From NCBI RefSeq assembly GCF_024323335.1, contig NC_066585.1:185171684-185235683 (forward strand): a stretch of DNA of 64,000 bases. The letters run 5' to 3'. The notes under the pieces are model-generated. The model worked only from the letters and a program-made list of their open reading frames with translations, was not told the DNA's origin and searched no databases. Below, in pieces: positions 10,520 through 21,054 of the stretch; the stretch's first letter is position 1, and each line of letters begins with the position of its first letter. The DNA comes from Lathyrus oleraceus (taxonomy: Eukaryota > Streptophyta > Magnoliopsida > Fabales > Fabaceae). The translations under genes and the position numbers were made by a program.

Positions 10520-12783
10520 AGACACATCAGAACAACACCCCAACGGGAACAAGCCAACACAATTTTTTAAATTTAAACATGAAGAACACGCGTGAAGCAA
10601 TGACATGAACATCATCTTCAACCTTGCAATTTCTGGAAATTGGGCCCCTGTAACTCAAGGTTTTTAGTGGAATCAATCATGGATTCCACACAATCTTTGA
10701 TCATTATTGCTATATCCATACTCATGATCCATTGATTGGATCTAAGTATGGAGTATTTCACATAAACACGAATGCTATCTTAAACCTAAAAATTAAATTA
10801 AATGGTGTATACTCAACAATCGAAACTCAAATCATGGGGCTTAGCATTAGTGAATCACAAGGAGTGGAATGGTAACTTGTTTTGATGGAAACAATGAGGT
10901 TAACTACCTTGTCCGAATCGGTTTCAGATGGTGGTTCTGATGAGTATGGAAAGCTCAGGCGAGGTTGTTTCAAACCCTTCCAATGATTCACGTAGCTTTA
11001 GGGATGTTAGGTGAAGATGTTTGAGTGTTTAAATGGTGTTGAAAATAGTTCAAAGGTGGAAATCGATAACTTTGTTTTTGAAGGAGGTGGATGGTAATCT
11101 CAGTAGGGATTTTATGGCTTGGAATCTTGGGAAATGGGGGGAAAGTAATGCCTGTTTATAGAGAAGGTGATGGAATGGTTTGGTGGGATTTTTGGGGTTG
11201 ATTTCTCAGAAATAGCATGAGCTCGAAAAATGATAAAAGGTGAAACTTGCTTGCTAAGGGTTATCTATATTTAGCATGTAATTCCTTTCCCTCCCATTTA
11301 TTATGCAGAAGGCATGCTTTAGGTGAGAAAATCGTGGTCCCAGCATGTGCTGAGGTGGTTTTGTCTTGTTGCCATTTTGGGCAAAGTTTGCTTTTTGGAC
11401 ATTACTCGGTTCGCTTCATATGTGACTTTGTTACACTCAAATTGGTTAGCAACTTGTGTCCTTAATGTTTGCAGCATATGTTTGGATCAGATGCAAGAGA
11501 AAGAAACAAGGGTTAGAGGCTTAATGCATGATTTGGCTGAACTGGTCTGGCCATGTGCAACATGGTGTGACATGGACTTTGCACTTGGGCCAATTAAAAT
11601 TGGCTCATGCATTTTGAGTGAAACTTAGGCCAAATCATCCTTTCCATACCCTTAAAATGTTACAAAGGAATTAAAGGAGTTGTGATATGGAAATCTTATT
11701 GGTGTAAAGTGGAGGTCATGAGCATGTTTTTAGGCCTGACTAGGCAACTTAACCACCTTGGCCAATCCATAATTTGAGGTCCTTAAGAAATGAATTAGGT
11801 ATTGGGCCTTGAAACAAAGTTGGAGAGGAGTTCATATATGAAATTTGGCTCAAATAAGATCCTTAGAAGGTTTAAAGATGAAAAATTTATGGGGTTTGGA
11901 CCAAATGGTAGGCGAAACTTGCCAAAACATGACCAACCAACATGCCCTAAAATGCAAATTTGGTGCTTTCTTGAATTCTAACGTACCATGATGATTGTTT
12001 GAAGCCCAAATGATTATGTCTTGATAGAAAACAAGGCTTGATTCTTTGAGAGATGATTATAGGTCATGCTTATGGATGAAAACATTGTGATTCAAAGTTC
12101 AAAGTCCCAAGACCAAACCCTCACTTGTCTTATGGATGGAGTGGATATATGTTTGGTAGATGATGATTGAAATTGGATTCAATTGGTTGTTAATGGAATA
12201 AATGGATGATGAGGTGATCAAGTGTAAAGGCAAGTATAGAAGCAAAGAGGCATAATTAGGGTTTCTTGGATCAAAAGGTTCTTCAAAGGCCAAGGTCATA
12301 AAAATTAGGGTTTGGCTGCATGAGGTGTCTTAAAGTAGGTTCACGAGGTTGATGCTTAATCAATTTTTGGATATTAGGGTTCCCTAAGGGTAAGGCCAAT
12401 GAATAAAGTCAAATGATGACTTGTACAAGCCTCAAAGAACCAAAGGACTAGGGTTGAGGTCCTTGGATGACCAGATGGACAAGCAAAACTCCTAATCAAG
12501 GCTCACCACACCAAATGGGGTTTTAGAAATGAATGGAAAAACTTGTGTAGTTTCACAAGGTCAAGGAGTGATTGAAGAAGCAATTAGGGTTTAGGGTAGC
12601 TTGATCAAACCCCATCATGATCAAGGGATCTTTATGGTTCTCAGATATGAACACCATGCCTTAAGCTTATGTTTTCTTTTATTACAGGTGTAAATGCAAA
12701 TGAGATGATGCTATGATGAATGCATGCTAATGCATTAGGATTATGAAGATGATATGAAGGTAGGGTGAATTGGGGGTATGACA

Positions 12784-12795
12784 ACTGCCCATATT
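12784..12795 (-). other. Probable polypurine-tract region of element W
   Basis: On the minus strand the bases just before the LTR start read TATGGGCAGT then TGTCATACCCC. The same layout (GGGGCAGC then TGTCATACCCC) precedes the 3' LTR of Ogre A. The purine run is degenerate. Confidence 0.5.
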
Positions 12796-13139
12796 TAATC
12801 TTCTCGGAGTTGAATGTATGGATAGCAATGACTTTCACACATTCAAGGTAGGAGAAAATTAAATACAAAAATATTCCAGAAATTTTCCCTACTGGGGATG
12901 AGAGTGATATGATGGGAATTTGTGGGGAAGTGTTTATGGGATGAGAAATGACTTTGATATGTAGTCATCTGTTGGGGATTGAATGTGGTATTCTGTGGGG
13001 AGAACATGGGTCAGTTGTATGATGGTTATTTCATGATATGTATGATATGAAATGCATGTTATGATGTGTAATATAAGTATATATATTTTTTCAAATGGAA
13101 ACATAAAGAGAAAAGAATCTCTATGATAAAGGTCAAAGA
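12796..13139 (-). other. Element W 3' UTR, non-repetitive part
   Basis: Non-coding sequence between the W polypurine tract and its tandem-repeat block. Nothing else was recognised. Confidence 0.5.
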
Positions 13140-14010
13140 GAAGGGAAAATGACTTCGCTGGGGATAAGCTTCTTATGTAACGGGTGGTGATAATCCCTAG
13201 AAACGACTGGAAAAACCTAGAATCTGGTGATAGCAATCCCTAGCAATGACTGGGAAAGTTAAAATTATGGTGATGACCCCTAGAAATGGCTAGGGAGTTT
13301 ATAGTTCAACGATGATTCCTAGCAACGGCTGGAATACCCGACTTCTATTGGGGAGATTTAGGTTCAGTGATGATTCCTAGCAACAACTGGAATACCTGAC
13401 TTATAAAGGTATTGGTCCCTAGCAACTATCGAGAAGAGTTTTAGGTTCAGTGATGATTCCTAGCAACAGATAGAATACCTGACTCTAATGGGGAAAGTTT
13501 AGGTTTAGTGATTATTCCTAGCAACAACTGGAATACCTAACTCCAACGGGGAAAATATAGGTTCAATGATGAATCCTAGCAACGGCTGGAATACCTGTCT
13601 CAAATGGGGAAAATTTAGGTTCAGTGATGATTTCTAGCAATAACTGGAATACCCGACTCCTAAAGGTATTGGTCCTAGCAAAGACTGGGGAGATTTTAAG
13701 GTTCAGTGACGATTCCTAGCGACAGCTGGAATACCTGACTTCTAAAGAAGATAATCCCTAGTAACTACTTAGGGATAAGTTCAGTGCGATTCCTAGCAAT
13801 GGCTGAAATACCTGACTTTTGCGGGGGAAATTTAGGTTAAGTGATGATTCCTAGCAATGACTGGAATACCTGACTCTAAAGGTAGATTTAGGTTTAGTGA
13901 TGATTCCTAGAAATGAATGGAATATCTGACTCTAAAGGGTATTGGCCCTAGCAACGGATGGGGAGAAATGAGATTTAATGAAAATCATAGCAACAAATAG
14001 GAAGGAGTGA
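13140..14010. repeat. Tandem repeat block, about 57-60 bp units, in W 3' UTR
   Basis: Over a dozen imperfect copies of a unit containing GATGATTCCTAGCAAC, GGCTGGAATACCTGACTC and AAAGGTATTGGTCCCTAGC. Consecutive copies start 55-82 bp apart, mostly 57-60. The block lies between the pol stop and the 3' LTR of minus-strand element W. Hypervariable tandem repeats in this position are a described property of Ogre-type elements and can seed satellite DNA. Confidence 0.85.
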
Positions 14011-14844
14011 GATTTGAATGTGTCTTATGCGTGCATGTCCCATTTTAAAGGGTATATTATGATGCAATGTTATGTATGCAAAATGTCGTTGTATGTTTGG
14101 GCTGCTAGGGGTATGCATATGCAAGGTTTATGAATTATGCCAAGTATGATTGGGGTTTAGGATAAAGGTTTATTGAGATTGCCAATAGTGATTGAGCTTT
14201 GGAGGGTGCCAAACAAGGTTGGGCTTTGAGTTTACTCGGGGAGAGTGAACTGACTTCCCAACATCTTGATCTGGATATGTTGGCGTTCATACTGTGTTCG
14301 GTCCATTTACTGCTGGTTGCTGATCATCCTGATGAGGATTCCTTGATATGGCCAAGTTCAAGGGACTGTGTGGCTTTGCAGTGTTTCGGTATGCCAAGCT
14401 CATTGCAACTGTGGTTACCTCTAGATACTTTGAAATGAGAGTAACTTCAATGTTTTCCTTTGAAAGTTTTTATTTATTGATAAAAGGTAAACCCTTGAAT
14501 GGGTGATTTGCAAAAGGAAGCAATTCCTAAAAGAGGTGATTGCGAAAAGAAATGAAAAACATAATGGCAATAAGAAAAACTCGAATTTCCATTGAGTTTC
14601 AATTCTGCTATAATCCCCATGTCTTCGAAGGTCCCCGGATCTTGCTTCAAAATAAAATGATTGGATCGATTCTCCATTTGGAATTATGATGGACTCAAAT
14701 ATTCTTGGCAAACCGCAACCTCTCGCTTTTATGACTCCCTAATTTTTGCCTCGATTGCCCTTTCGGGTTTTCAGTGTACCGGGATACCCCTTTTTTGCCT
14801 AAGCCGCCCTTTCAGGTTTTCAGCTTATCTGGTTCTTTTTATTT
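14011..14844 (-). other. Element W post-pol spacer
   Basis: Non-coding minus-strand sequence after the pol stop. Between about 14560 and 14840 (minus strand) it holds repeated GAAAACCCGAAAGGGC and GGCAAAAATTAGGG motifs. The same motifs follow pol in Ogre A (29400-29530), which confirms the relationship of W and A. Confidence 0.65.
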
Positions 14845-15344
14845 TCAAGCGTAGTATTTTTTGATTGCGTTCGTATTCATAGGGGATGGAATATCTTCAC
14901 CATCCATGGTTGAGAGTATTAGGGATCCGCCCGAGAAAACCTTCCTCGCCATATATAGGCCCTCATAGTTAGGTGTCCACTTGCCCCTTGGGTCAGTGTG
15001 AATCAGCATAATCTTTTTCAAAACCAAATCTCCAGCCTTAAGACTTCAAGGGAAAACCTTTTTGTGGAATGCCCTCTTGAGACGCTTTTGGTATAGCTGG
15101 TTGTGGTAGATGGCTGCAAGCATTTTTCATCAATGAGGTTTAGCTGACCAAATCTTGCTTGTACCCATTCAGCTTCATCGAGCTTGACATCGATCAATAT
15201 CCTCAAGGAGGGAATCTCTATTTCAACAGGCAGAATTGCTTCCATGCCATAAACGAGAGAGAAGGGGGTTGCCCTAGTGGAGGTACATATTAAAGTATGA
15301 TAGCCATGCGAAGCAAAATGGAGCATCTCATGTCAATCCTTATA
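14845..15344 (-). pseudogene. Element W integrase C-terminal part
   Basis: C-terminal end of the W polyprotein on the minus strand. Integrase joins element DNA to the host chromosome; this part carries the region after the catalytic core. Visible pieces are STRATPFSLVYGMEAILPVE at about 15225-15285, LRILIDVKLDEAEWVQARF near 15160-15210, and DPRGKWTPNYEGLYM near 14945-14990. The terminal AIKKYYA and stop are at 14845. A frameshift near 15020 separates two pieces. The upstream part of integrase continues at 16501, beyond an inserted solo LTR. The ending matches Ogre A pol (DIVKKYYA), so W is a member of the same broad lineage. Confidence 0.85.
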
Positions 15345-16500
15345 GGTTTATGTGAAGGCATGTCTCTGAAGTGTTTTGATGACGACAAGATTCTACAAAG
15401 CAAGAATGGATTGACAAAAAGAAATGGCTCAAAGACTTAAAGCAAAGACAAGTTTCATATTATGTCAAGTCTTGAAGAAATACTTATGGATTGATCATGA
15501 ATGATAAGGTATATAGCATTCAATCTTTCTAATGAGTATACAAGTGTTCAAGTCCTCATACATTCATATCATGTTTATTTAATTTGTTTGGATGCATCTT
15601 ACCAAAGGTTTTCTCTTTGAAAATTAACTATTTTTACATTCTGGAGAGCTGTTAATCGGTTAACGAGCTAAAATTTTCAAATCTTTTGCCCGTTACAAGG
15701 GTGTAGTCAATTAACCATATTTGGTTAACCGATTACCACTATACCAGTGCCTGGAAAAATTACATTTTTTAATTCCTTTGGTTTTCAAATATAGTTCTTG
15801 AAGCATGACATCCTTTCATGATTTATACTGATATGTAGAGGTGCATTAGTGATATATAAACACCATTTCTTCAGATTTTAATCTCACCTCCTTTTTCAAA
15901 TTTTCAAACATTAAAAAAATTTCTTCATCTTTCAAAAATTCTCTAAGTGTTCAAAACCAGAATTTTAAGAGTGAAACTTTCTGCACTTAACCTTCATATA
16001 AAAGCATTCCAAGTTTCATTTAATTCACAGCGAACACTTCATTGAGAGATTTGTTTGTTATAAGGAGAGGATCAATCCATATATTCATACTTATACAATT
16101 CCATTTTACATACTTATCAAAAATTCATATTACTTTGTGTATCCTTGTTGTCCAGGATTGTTGGAAATAAGAGGTTCATTAAAGGGAGGATTGTTCTCTT
16201 TTTGAATTTAGTGAAAAATCCAAGAGGATTATTCTTGGTGTGATTGTTAGTGTTTATATAGAAAGACTAGAAAGAGTTTTGTAAAAGTCCTAACAATAGT
16301 AAAATATCTTTCATGTTGAAAGGGGACTGGAGTACTCTCGATCTGTGAGGGGAACCAGGATATCTCTCTGTCTTCTTTATCTTTCAGCATTTACCGTATT
16401 CATCACATGGTAATCACTAAGGAAAGATTCTTAAAACAAGTTGAAACCGGAAAAAGTTTTATAGTACCTAATTCACCCCCCTCTTAGGTGCACACTCAAC
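15345..16500 (+). mobile_element. Ty1/copia solo LTR inserted in W integrase
   Basis: This 1.16 kb insert separates two integrase pieces that would otherwise be continuous. Its 3' end contains CTAATTCACCCCCCTCTTAG, the hallmark end of many plant copia LTRs. Inside are TTAATCGGTTAACGAGC and TTGGTTAACCGATTACC near-palindromes and a TATA-like ATATATAAACACC at about 15851. The flanks read TTATA (15340-15344) and TTACA (16501-16505), a plausible 5-bp target duplication with one mismatch. The canonical TG and CA ends have decayed. No internal coding region is present, so this is a solo LTR. Confidence 0.7.
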
Positions 16501-18009
16501 TTACAATTTCCACCATCTTTTGCACAATCTTCTTGATATTTTTATTGGCTGCCTCGACAACGCCATTCATCTTTGGTCGATACGACAATGAGTTATGGTG
16601 CTCGATCTTGAAGTTCTTGCATAACTCTTTCATCATTTTGTTGTTGAGGTTAAAACCATTATCAGTAATGATCTTGTTTGGGACCCCATAATGACATATG
16701 ATTTCTTTCTTCAAGAAATGAGCCACCACTTGCTAGGTGACGTTTGCGTATGAGACTGCTTCCACCCATTTAGTGAAATAGTCTATGGCTACCAAAATGA
16801 AGCGGTGTCCGTTTGTAGCAGTTGGCTCGATCACGTCAATGCCCCACATGGTGAAATACCAAGATGATTTTAAGAAATTGAGTGGTACTGGTGGTACGTG
16901 TATCTTGTCAGCATAAATATGGCACTTATGTCATGTTTGGACTTGGCGGTAGCCGTCAACCTCCATAATCATCCAGTAATAACCCTCCCTCAAGATTTTC
17001 TTGACCATTGTATGTTCACTGACGTGCGTCCCAAAGGAGCCTACATGAATTTCCATTATAATCTGGTTTGCTTCTTGTTTGTCTATGCATCTGAGCAAAA
17101 CCGAATCATAATTTCTCTTATATATCACTCTTCCACTTAAGAAGAACTTGGCCGAGAGCTTTCAGAGATACTTTTTATCCATAATGGATGCATTTTCAGG
17201 ATATTCCTAACTTTCCAAGTATCTCATGATATCATAGAACCAGGGATGTCCTTCAGACTTGTCTTTGGCTGCCCAACAGTAGGTTGGTTTGTCCAAGTAG
17301 TTAATGCGGATATATGGTGCTTCATTTTTCCACTTGACCTTAGACATGGATGATAGTGTAGCTAAGACATCTGCCAACTGATTCTCCTCTCGAGAGATGT
17401 GATGGAATGTAATTCATTGAATTATGGGATTAGCTTTAGGACATGCTCCTTGCATGGGATCAGTTTGTGATCACAAGCTTACCAATCTCCTTTCACTTGG
17501 TTGATGACCAAGTTTTAATATCCATAAACTTCTAGGATTTTGATCCTTAGATCAATAGTAGCTTCTATGCCAAAGATACAAGCCTCGTACTCAGCCATAT
17601 TATTGGTACAACCAAAGCATAACCTCACAGTGAAGAGTAGGTGAAAACCAGATGAGGATGTGATGACTACCCCAATTCCACTGCCTCTAGAGTTAGAAGA
17701 GCCATCAAACACGGGTGTCCAAAGTGAGTCAGGTTCTGGTCCTTCCTCAGGGCCGAGAATGTTGCAATCCCTTATCAACATGATGTCGTCGTTGGGGAAC
17801 TCAAAACACATTGACTGGTAGTCCTCCAAGGGTTGATGGGCAAGATAGTCGGACAAGACATTTCCTTTGACAACTTTTTGGGTGACATGTTGAATGTCAT
17901 ACTCAGTTAAGGCCATCTACCAATGGGCAACTCTACAGGTGAGAACAGGCTTTTCAAATATGTACTTGTTAGGATCAATCTTGGAGATTAAGAGTGTTGT
18001 GTGCGTAAG
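16501..18009 (-). pseudogene. Element W RNase H and integrase N-terminal part
   Basis: Middle of the W polyprotein, minus strand, read from 18009 downward. Pieces: the end of RT/RNase H (HTTLLISKIDPNKYIFEKP at 17940-18000); the second RNase H region with FDGSSNSRGSG and NNMAEYEACIFG (17515-17740); the integrase zinc-binding region (open 16931-17128, GTHVSEHTMVKKIL); and the integrase core (IITDNGFNLNNKMM and YRPKMNGVVEAANKNIKK, open 16496-16729). A stop at 17914-17916 replaces the codon that reads CAG in Ogre A (CAG to TAG). Other frameshifts and stops separate the pieces. The region is cut on the right by Ogre A at 18010 and on the left by the solo LTR. Confidence 0.85.
18005..18009. repeat. 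Target-site duplication of Ogre A, left copy (GTAAG)
   Basis: GTAAG directly before the 5' LTR is identical to GTAAG at 33655-33659 after the 3' LTR. On the W minus strand this is CTTAC within the RNase H coding sequence. Confidence 0.95.
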
Positions 18010-18384
18010 TGTCATACCCCAAAATTTGCCCATTAATATTTCAAGACATTTTTTCAGGGCACTCCGACTCATTTTTATGACACTGATCTTAAAGGAACGA
18101 AGGCCCAACTCACGAATGACCCAAACTGGCCTGTGCGCTACACGCTCGCCTAGTGATAACATGAAATTATATCATATTTTAGGACTTAATTCAATTAAAT
18201 TTTATCATTATTTAATTCAGTTCACTTTATGTTGTTAGATATTACGCGGTATGTTCTTCCTATTTGTCTCAGGTGGCTTATTTGGAAGCACAAGTAAAAA
18301 TGGAGGAAAAGAGGTGCAAAAAGGAGAGAAAACGAACCAAATAGCAAAGCCCAGCCCAAAGTACAAGAACACATGTGTTGCACC

Positions 18385-18470
18385 TGTGACGAGCGTCACA
18401 GAGGCTGTGACGAGCGTCACGCCTTGCACACCCCTGTGACGGGCGTCACACATGGTGTGACGAACGTCAC
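18385..18470 (+). promoter_or_regulatory. Four TGACG/CGTCA palindromes in Ogre A U3
   Basis: GTGACGNNCGTCAC occurs four times, at 18386-18399, 18407-18420, 18436-18449 and 18457-18470. Start spacings are 21, 29 and 21 bp. TGACG is the core of as-1/CRE-type bZIP (TGA factor) sites. The array lies about 135-220 bp upstream of the TATA box. It is repeated in the 3' LTR at 31703-31787. Confidence 0.75.
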
Positions 18471-18605
18471 ACCATTCCCCTACATTTTTGGCGCAAGGAA
18501 CGCCTCAGAGACGTTGAGCGTTGAGGGAGTGTTGAGCCCTATATCCACACCATGCTTTTATGCACGTTGAAGACCTTTTTGGCAGCGGAAGCGGTTACTG
18601 AAGCA

Positions 18606-18615
18606 TATATAAATA
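18606..18615 (+). promoter_or_regulatory. TATA box of Ogre A 5' LTR
   Basis: TATATAAATA within AAGCATATATAAATAGC. Transcription would start roughly 30 bp downstream (about 18640), which sets the U3/R border. The copy in the 3' LTR is at 31923-31932. Confidence 0.75.
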
Positions 18616-19944
18616 GCTACTTGCAAAACCAAAAGGAGCCCCCGAAGCTTTTCCACATTTTTTCCTTTGCCGTTTTCGCTTTTGCATATTTTCTTTTCCA
18701 GCAGCTTAGGCATTGTTTTTCCTACGAGTTCTACACTATTTCCCTTGCAATTTCCTATTTCCTTTTTAGCATTTAGTTAATTCTTTTCGCACAATAATTT
18801 CTACAACGGAAACTATTGTGTACCTTTTTACCGGATCTAACCTTACGTTAGGATCTAGTTTATTTCCTTCGTTTTAATTTGTTGTTTAGTTGAAGAATCC
18901 AAGAACAAATCCTACCGGCTTGTGGTGGAGTGTTCAGGACTACTGTTTAACTTATTCCGAGTAACCCTAAAGGAAACCCTGAAGGAAAATCCGGCGGCAC
19001 CGCTCAATTCGATCCGATCGGCCAATTCAAGGTTGCAATTCAATTGCAAACAGGTTTGCGTTACTATCGCCGCTTTATGTTCCGAATTCACATGTGATAC
19101 CATAATTGAATTCATAAATATATTTGAGGTTTTGCATGTGGACTTAAGTATGCCTGGATACCTTGAATTGTTGTAATGGATGCCGCTGTTTTTCGCTCTG
19201 TTTTGATCTTTGCCCATCTGACCTGTTTTATTATAACCATGCTTTGTTTACCTGATACTATTACTGCTTTGGTGCAACTCTTGATTGCACCCCATTTGGT
19301 ATTCTGACCTGTTTGCGGAATTTTGTAAGGGCTCACATACTCCCGAAGAAGGTGGCTTGCTAGGTATTCCACTTTATTTGAGGGATACCCTTATGGAGAT
19401 GGATTCCGAACTAATTAATTTTAATGGGGAGATTCATCCTAATTGCCTAATTAATTTTAATGCGGAAATTCATCTTAAATACTTAATTGTAAAACATGGC
19501 CCTTGAATATGTGACCTTGGACCTCTCTTTGTTGCCTTACGGTATTACGGTATTACGGTCATGTCCCGCGAACGTGGGGATACACTTAGCAAAGACCCTT
19601 CGATTAAATCATCATAACATAAATCATAGTCCCTCGGATGTTGCCCTCGAATGATTTTGCCCCTCGATGACCCTTCGGTGTAGCCTACGGTTAAATGATG
19701 ATCGTCCCTCTGAATGCTAAGGTATCCTTACAAATGTTGCCTTCAATGACCTATCAATGACCCTACGATGACCCTTAAACATCCAAAGGGTAAAATTACT
19801 TACTTCTCAATAGTAAGGACAATTTTACCCTCATAAGGATAGGAAACGTTCATAACGACCTTAGGAAGGTATAACTCTCAATTACTGGATCATAACCTAA
19901 AACATTTTCCACCCCTCACACTTTGCAAGTCCTAGAAAATCACC

Positions 19945-19980
19945 ACTTGGTATACATTCATACTAGAATCATTACCAAGT
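19945..19980 (+). promoter_or_regulatory. 36-nt hairpin, copy 1, Ogre A 5' LTR
   Basis: Arms ACTTGGTA / TACCAAGT (8 bp), a symmetric TAC / CAT internal loop, an inner stem ATTC / GAAT, and hexaloop ATACTA. A second copy lies at 20023-20058. Both recur in the 3' LTR at 33262-33297 and 33340-33375. Confidence 0.7.
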
Positions 19981-20022
19981 TATATTTTTCTAAACTGTTT
20001 TTCAAAATCAAACGAGATAAAT

Positions 20023-20058
20023 ACTTTGTATACATTCATACGAGAATCATTACAAAGT
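20023..20058 (+). promoter_or_regulatory. 36-nt hairpin, copy 2, Ogre A 5' LTR
   Basis: Same architecture and length as copy 1, but the arms are ACTTTGTA / TACAAAGT: the G-C pair of copy 1 is replaced by T-A, a compensatory change. The hexaloop is ATACGA. It starts 78 bp after copy 1. Confidence 0.7.
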
Positions 20059-20155
20059 TAAACTCCCTTTTCGAAACATTTTTAAACAATCCACCAACAC
20101 TTTTCAGACAAAAATATAAGTGATCCAGCAATTAAGAGCCCATGGATAACCATGG

Positions 20156-20187
20156 ATACAAAGGGTGCTAATACCTTCCCTTTGTAT
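20156..20187 (+). promoter_or_regulatory. U5 hairpin around TGCTAATACCTT
   Basis: A 10-bp stem ATACAAAGGG / CCCTTTGTAT with loop TGCTAATACCTT. Element B has the same loop with ATATAAAGGG in the 5' arm, where one pair becomes a G-U wobble. The core of the loop is also found in LTR families X and Y. Confidence 0.65.
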
Positions 20188-20341
20188 AATGTACCTCCCG
20201 AACCCAAAATCTATTGAGGTCTTTCCTGTTCTTTTCCACCTTTCCTTATTGGATAAAAGAAAAGTCGGTGGCGACTCTTGCTATCCACGACATTGCGATA
20301 AAAAGCAAAACACCCCAAGTCAGTTCACCGTATGACAGAAC

Positions 20342-20359
20342 TGGCGACTCTGCTGGGGA
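20342..20359 (+). other. Ogre A primer-binding site
   Basis: TGGCGACTCTGCTGGGGA starts four bases after the LTR end (20337). Ogre elements are described as using a tRNA-Arg primer, and the same 18 bases sit at the matching place in element B (57463-57480). Complementarity to a specific tRNA was not tested. Confidence 0.85.
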
Positions 20360-21054
20360 CACTAAAAAGAGAGGTTACCTTAAAAACAAGATCACTTATT
20401 CCAAATTGTCTGATTTACTTTTAAGGGATTGCTTGGGTATTTTTGAGTGAAAGATCCTACACCCGGATCTAGTGTACCTTAGGTAAGTAGCAATAGATCA
20501 TCGCGACTATCCGGCGTATACTGGAATGGTTAAAATGATGGCTACGGTTAATGTGACACTTTGGATGTCCTGATGCTCCTCATGTTTACTTGGGGAGAAA
20601 TTTGGCTTCCGCGTGGTGTCATCAAAGCATTAACCAGACCTTTAGAACCCTAATTGACTCATCCTGGCCATTAGAAAGTAGTGAGATAACTGACTTCGGT
20701 TCCGACTGGGGTTGGTTGAGACTCGATACTACACTCCTTGAGATTGGACTTTAGGGAAGCTTCGGTCAACCACTCGGTGTTGCACTGAAGTGGACTTAAA
20801 GGAAGGTCAATGATTGGAGATCCTTTTAGAACCCGGTTACTATTCTAGGACAGGTTGAACCAACTAAACTTCAGTGGGGAGGGTACTTACCTATGGAACT
20901 CATGCAAGCCTTAAAACCTAGGAATGATGGTTGTGTGACTTGCTTGTGCTTGTTATTTATTTAACCTCATAACATCATAACATCATGACATCATAACATT
21001 GTACTAACCATTTCAAGGACTTAGGGATTTAACTTTGCTCTGTTTTGTAAGGCT
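20360..21054 (+). other. Ogre A leader between PBS and ORF1
   Basis: Non-coding leader. The corresponding leader in element B (57481-58176) is clearly related. Both contain GATCTAGTGTACCTTAGGTA and an ACTAACC / CATTTCAAGGAC motif just before ORF1. No credible gene. Confidence 0.7.

Larger units (their letters stand above)
8262..12783 (-). repeat. 3' LTR of Ogre-like element W (LTR family Y, about 4.5 kb)
   Basis: On the minus strand it starts TGTCATACCCCC at 12783 and ends ...GGTAGCA at 8262. The last 300 bp on the minus strand carry the conserved order seen in other Ogre-type LTR ends here: a TGCTAATACCTTC core near 8445, GGGTTTTATCGAC near 8350, and GGTGGCGACTCT near 8300. About 2.1 kb of it (8262-10335) is matched by an inverted copy at 37972-40187. 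Its start is matched by 40188-40249 plus 49633-49672. Short open frames inside are not credible genes. Confidence 0.75.
18010..20337 (+). repeat. Ogre A 5' LTR
   Basis: TG...CA bounded, 2328 bp. U3 (18010 to about 18640) carries the TGACG palindrome array and a TATA box. The rest is R/U5, with two 36-nt hairpins, the TGCTAATACCTT hairpin and a PBS-like motif. Open frames inside it recur identically in the 3' LTR and are not genes. Confidence 0.97.

Noticed and set aside
11247..11628. Overlapping ORFs with Cys/His residues in LTR Y
   Set aside because: Overlapping frames in LTR sequence with no domain pattern; nothing supports coding.
14199..14711. ORFs on both strands after W pol
   Set aside because: They fall in the element W spacer with repeated motifs also seen after Ogre A pol; no conserved protein.
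18552..19217. Open frames inside the Ogre A LTRs (also 31869-32534)
   Set aside because: They repeat exactly in both LTRs, overlap promoter and hairpin elements, are short and lack any recognisable domain.
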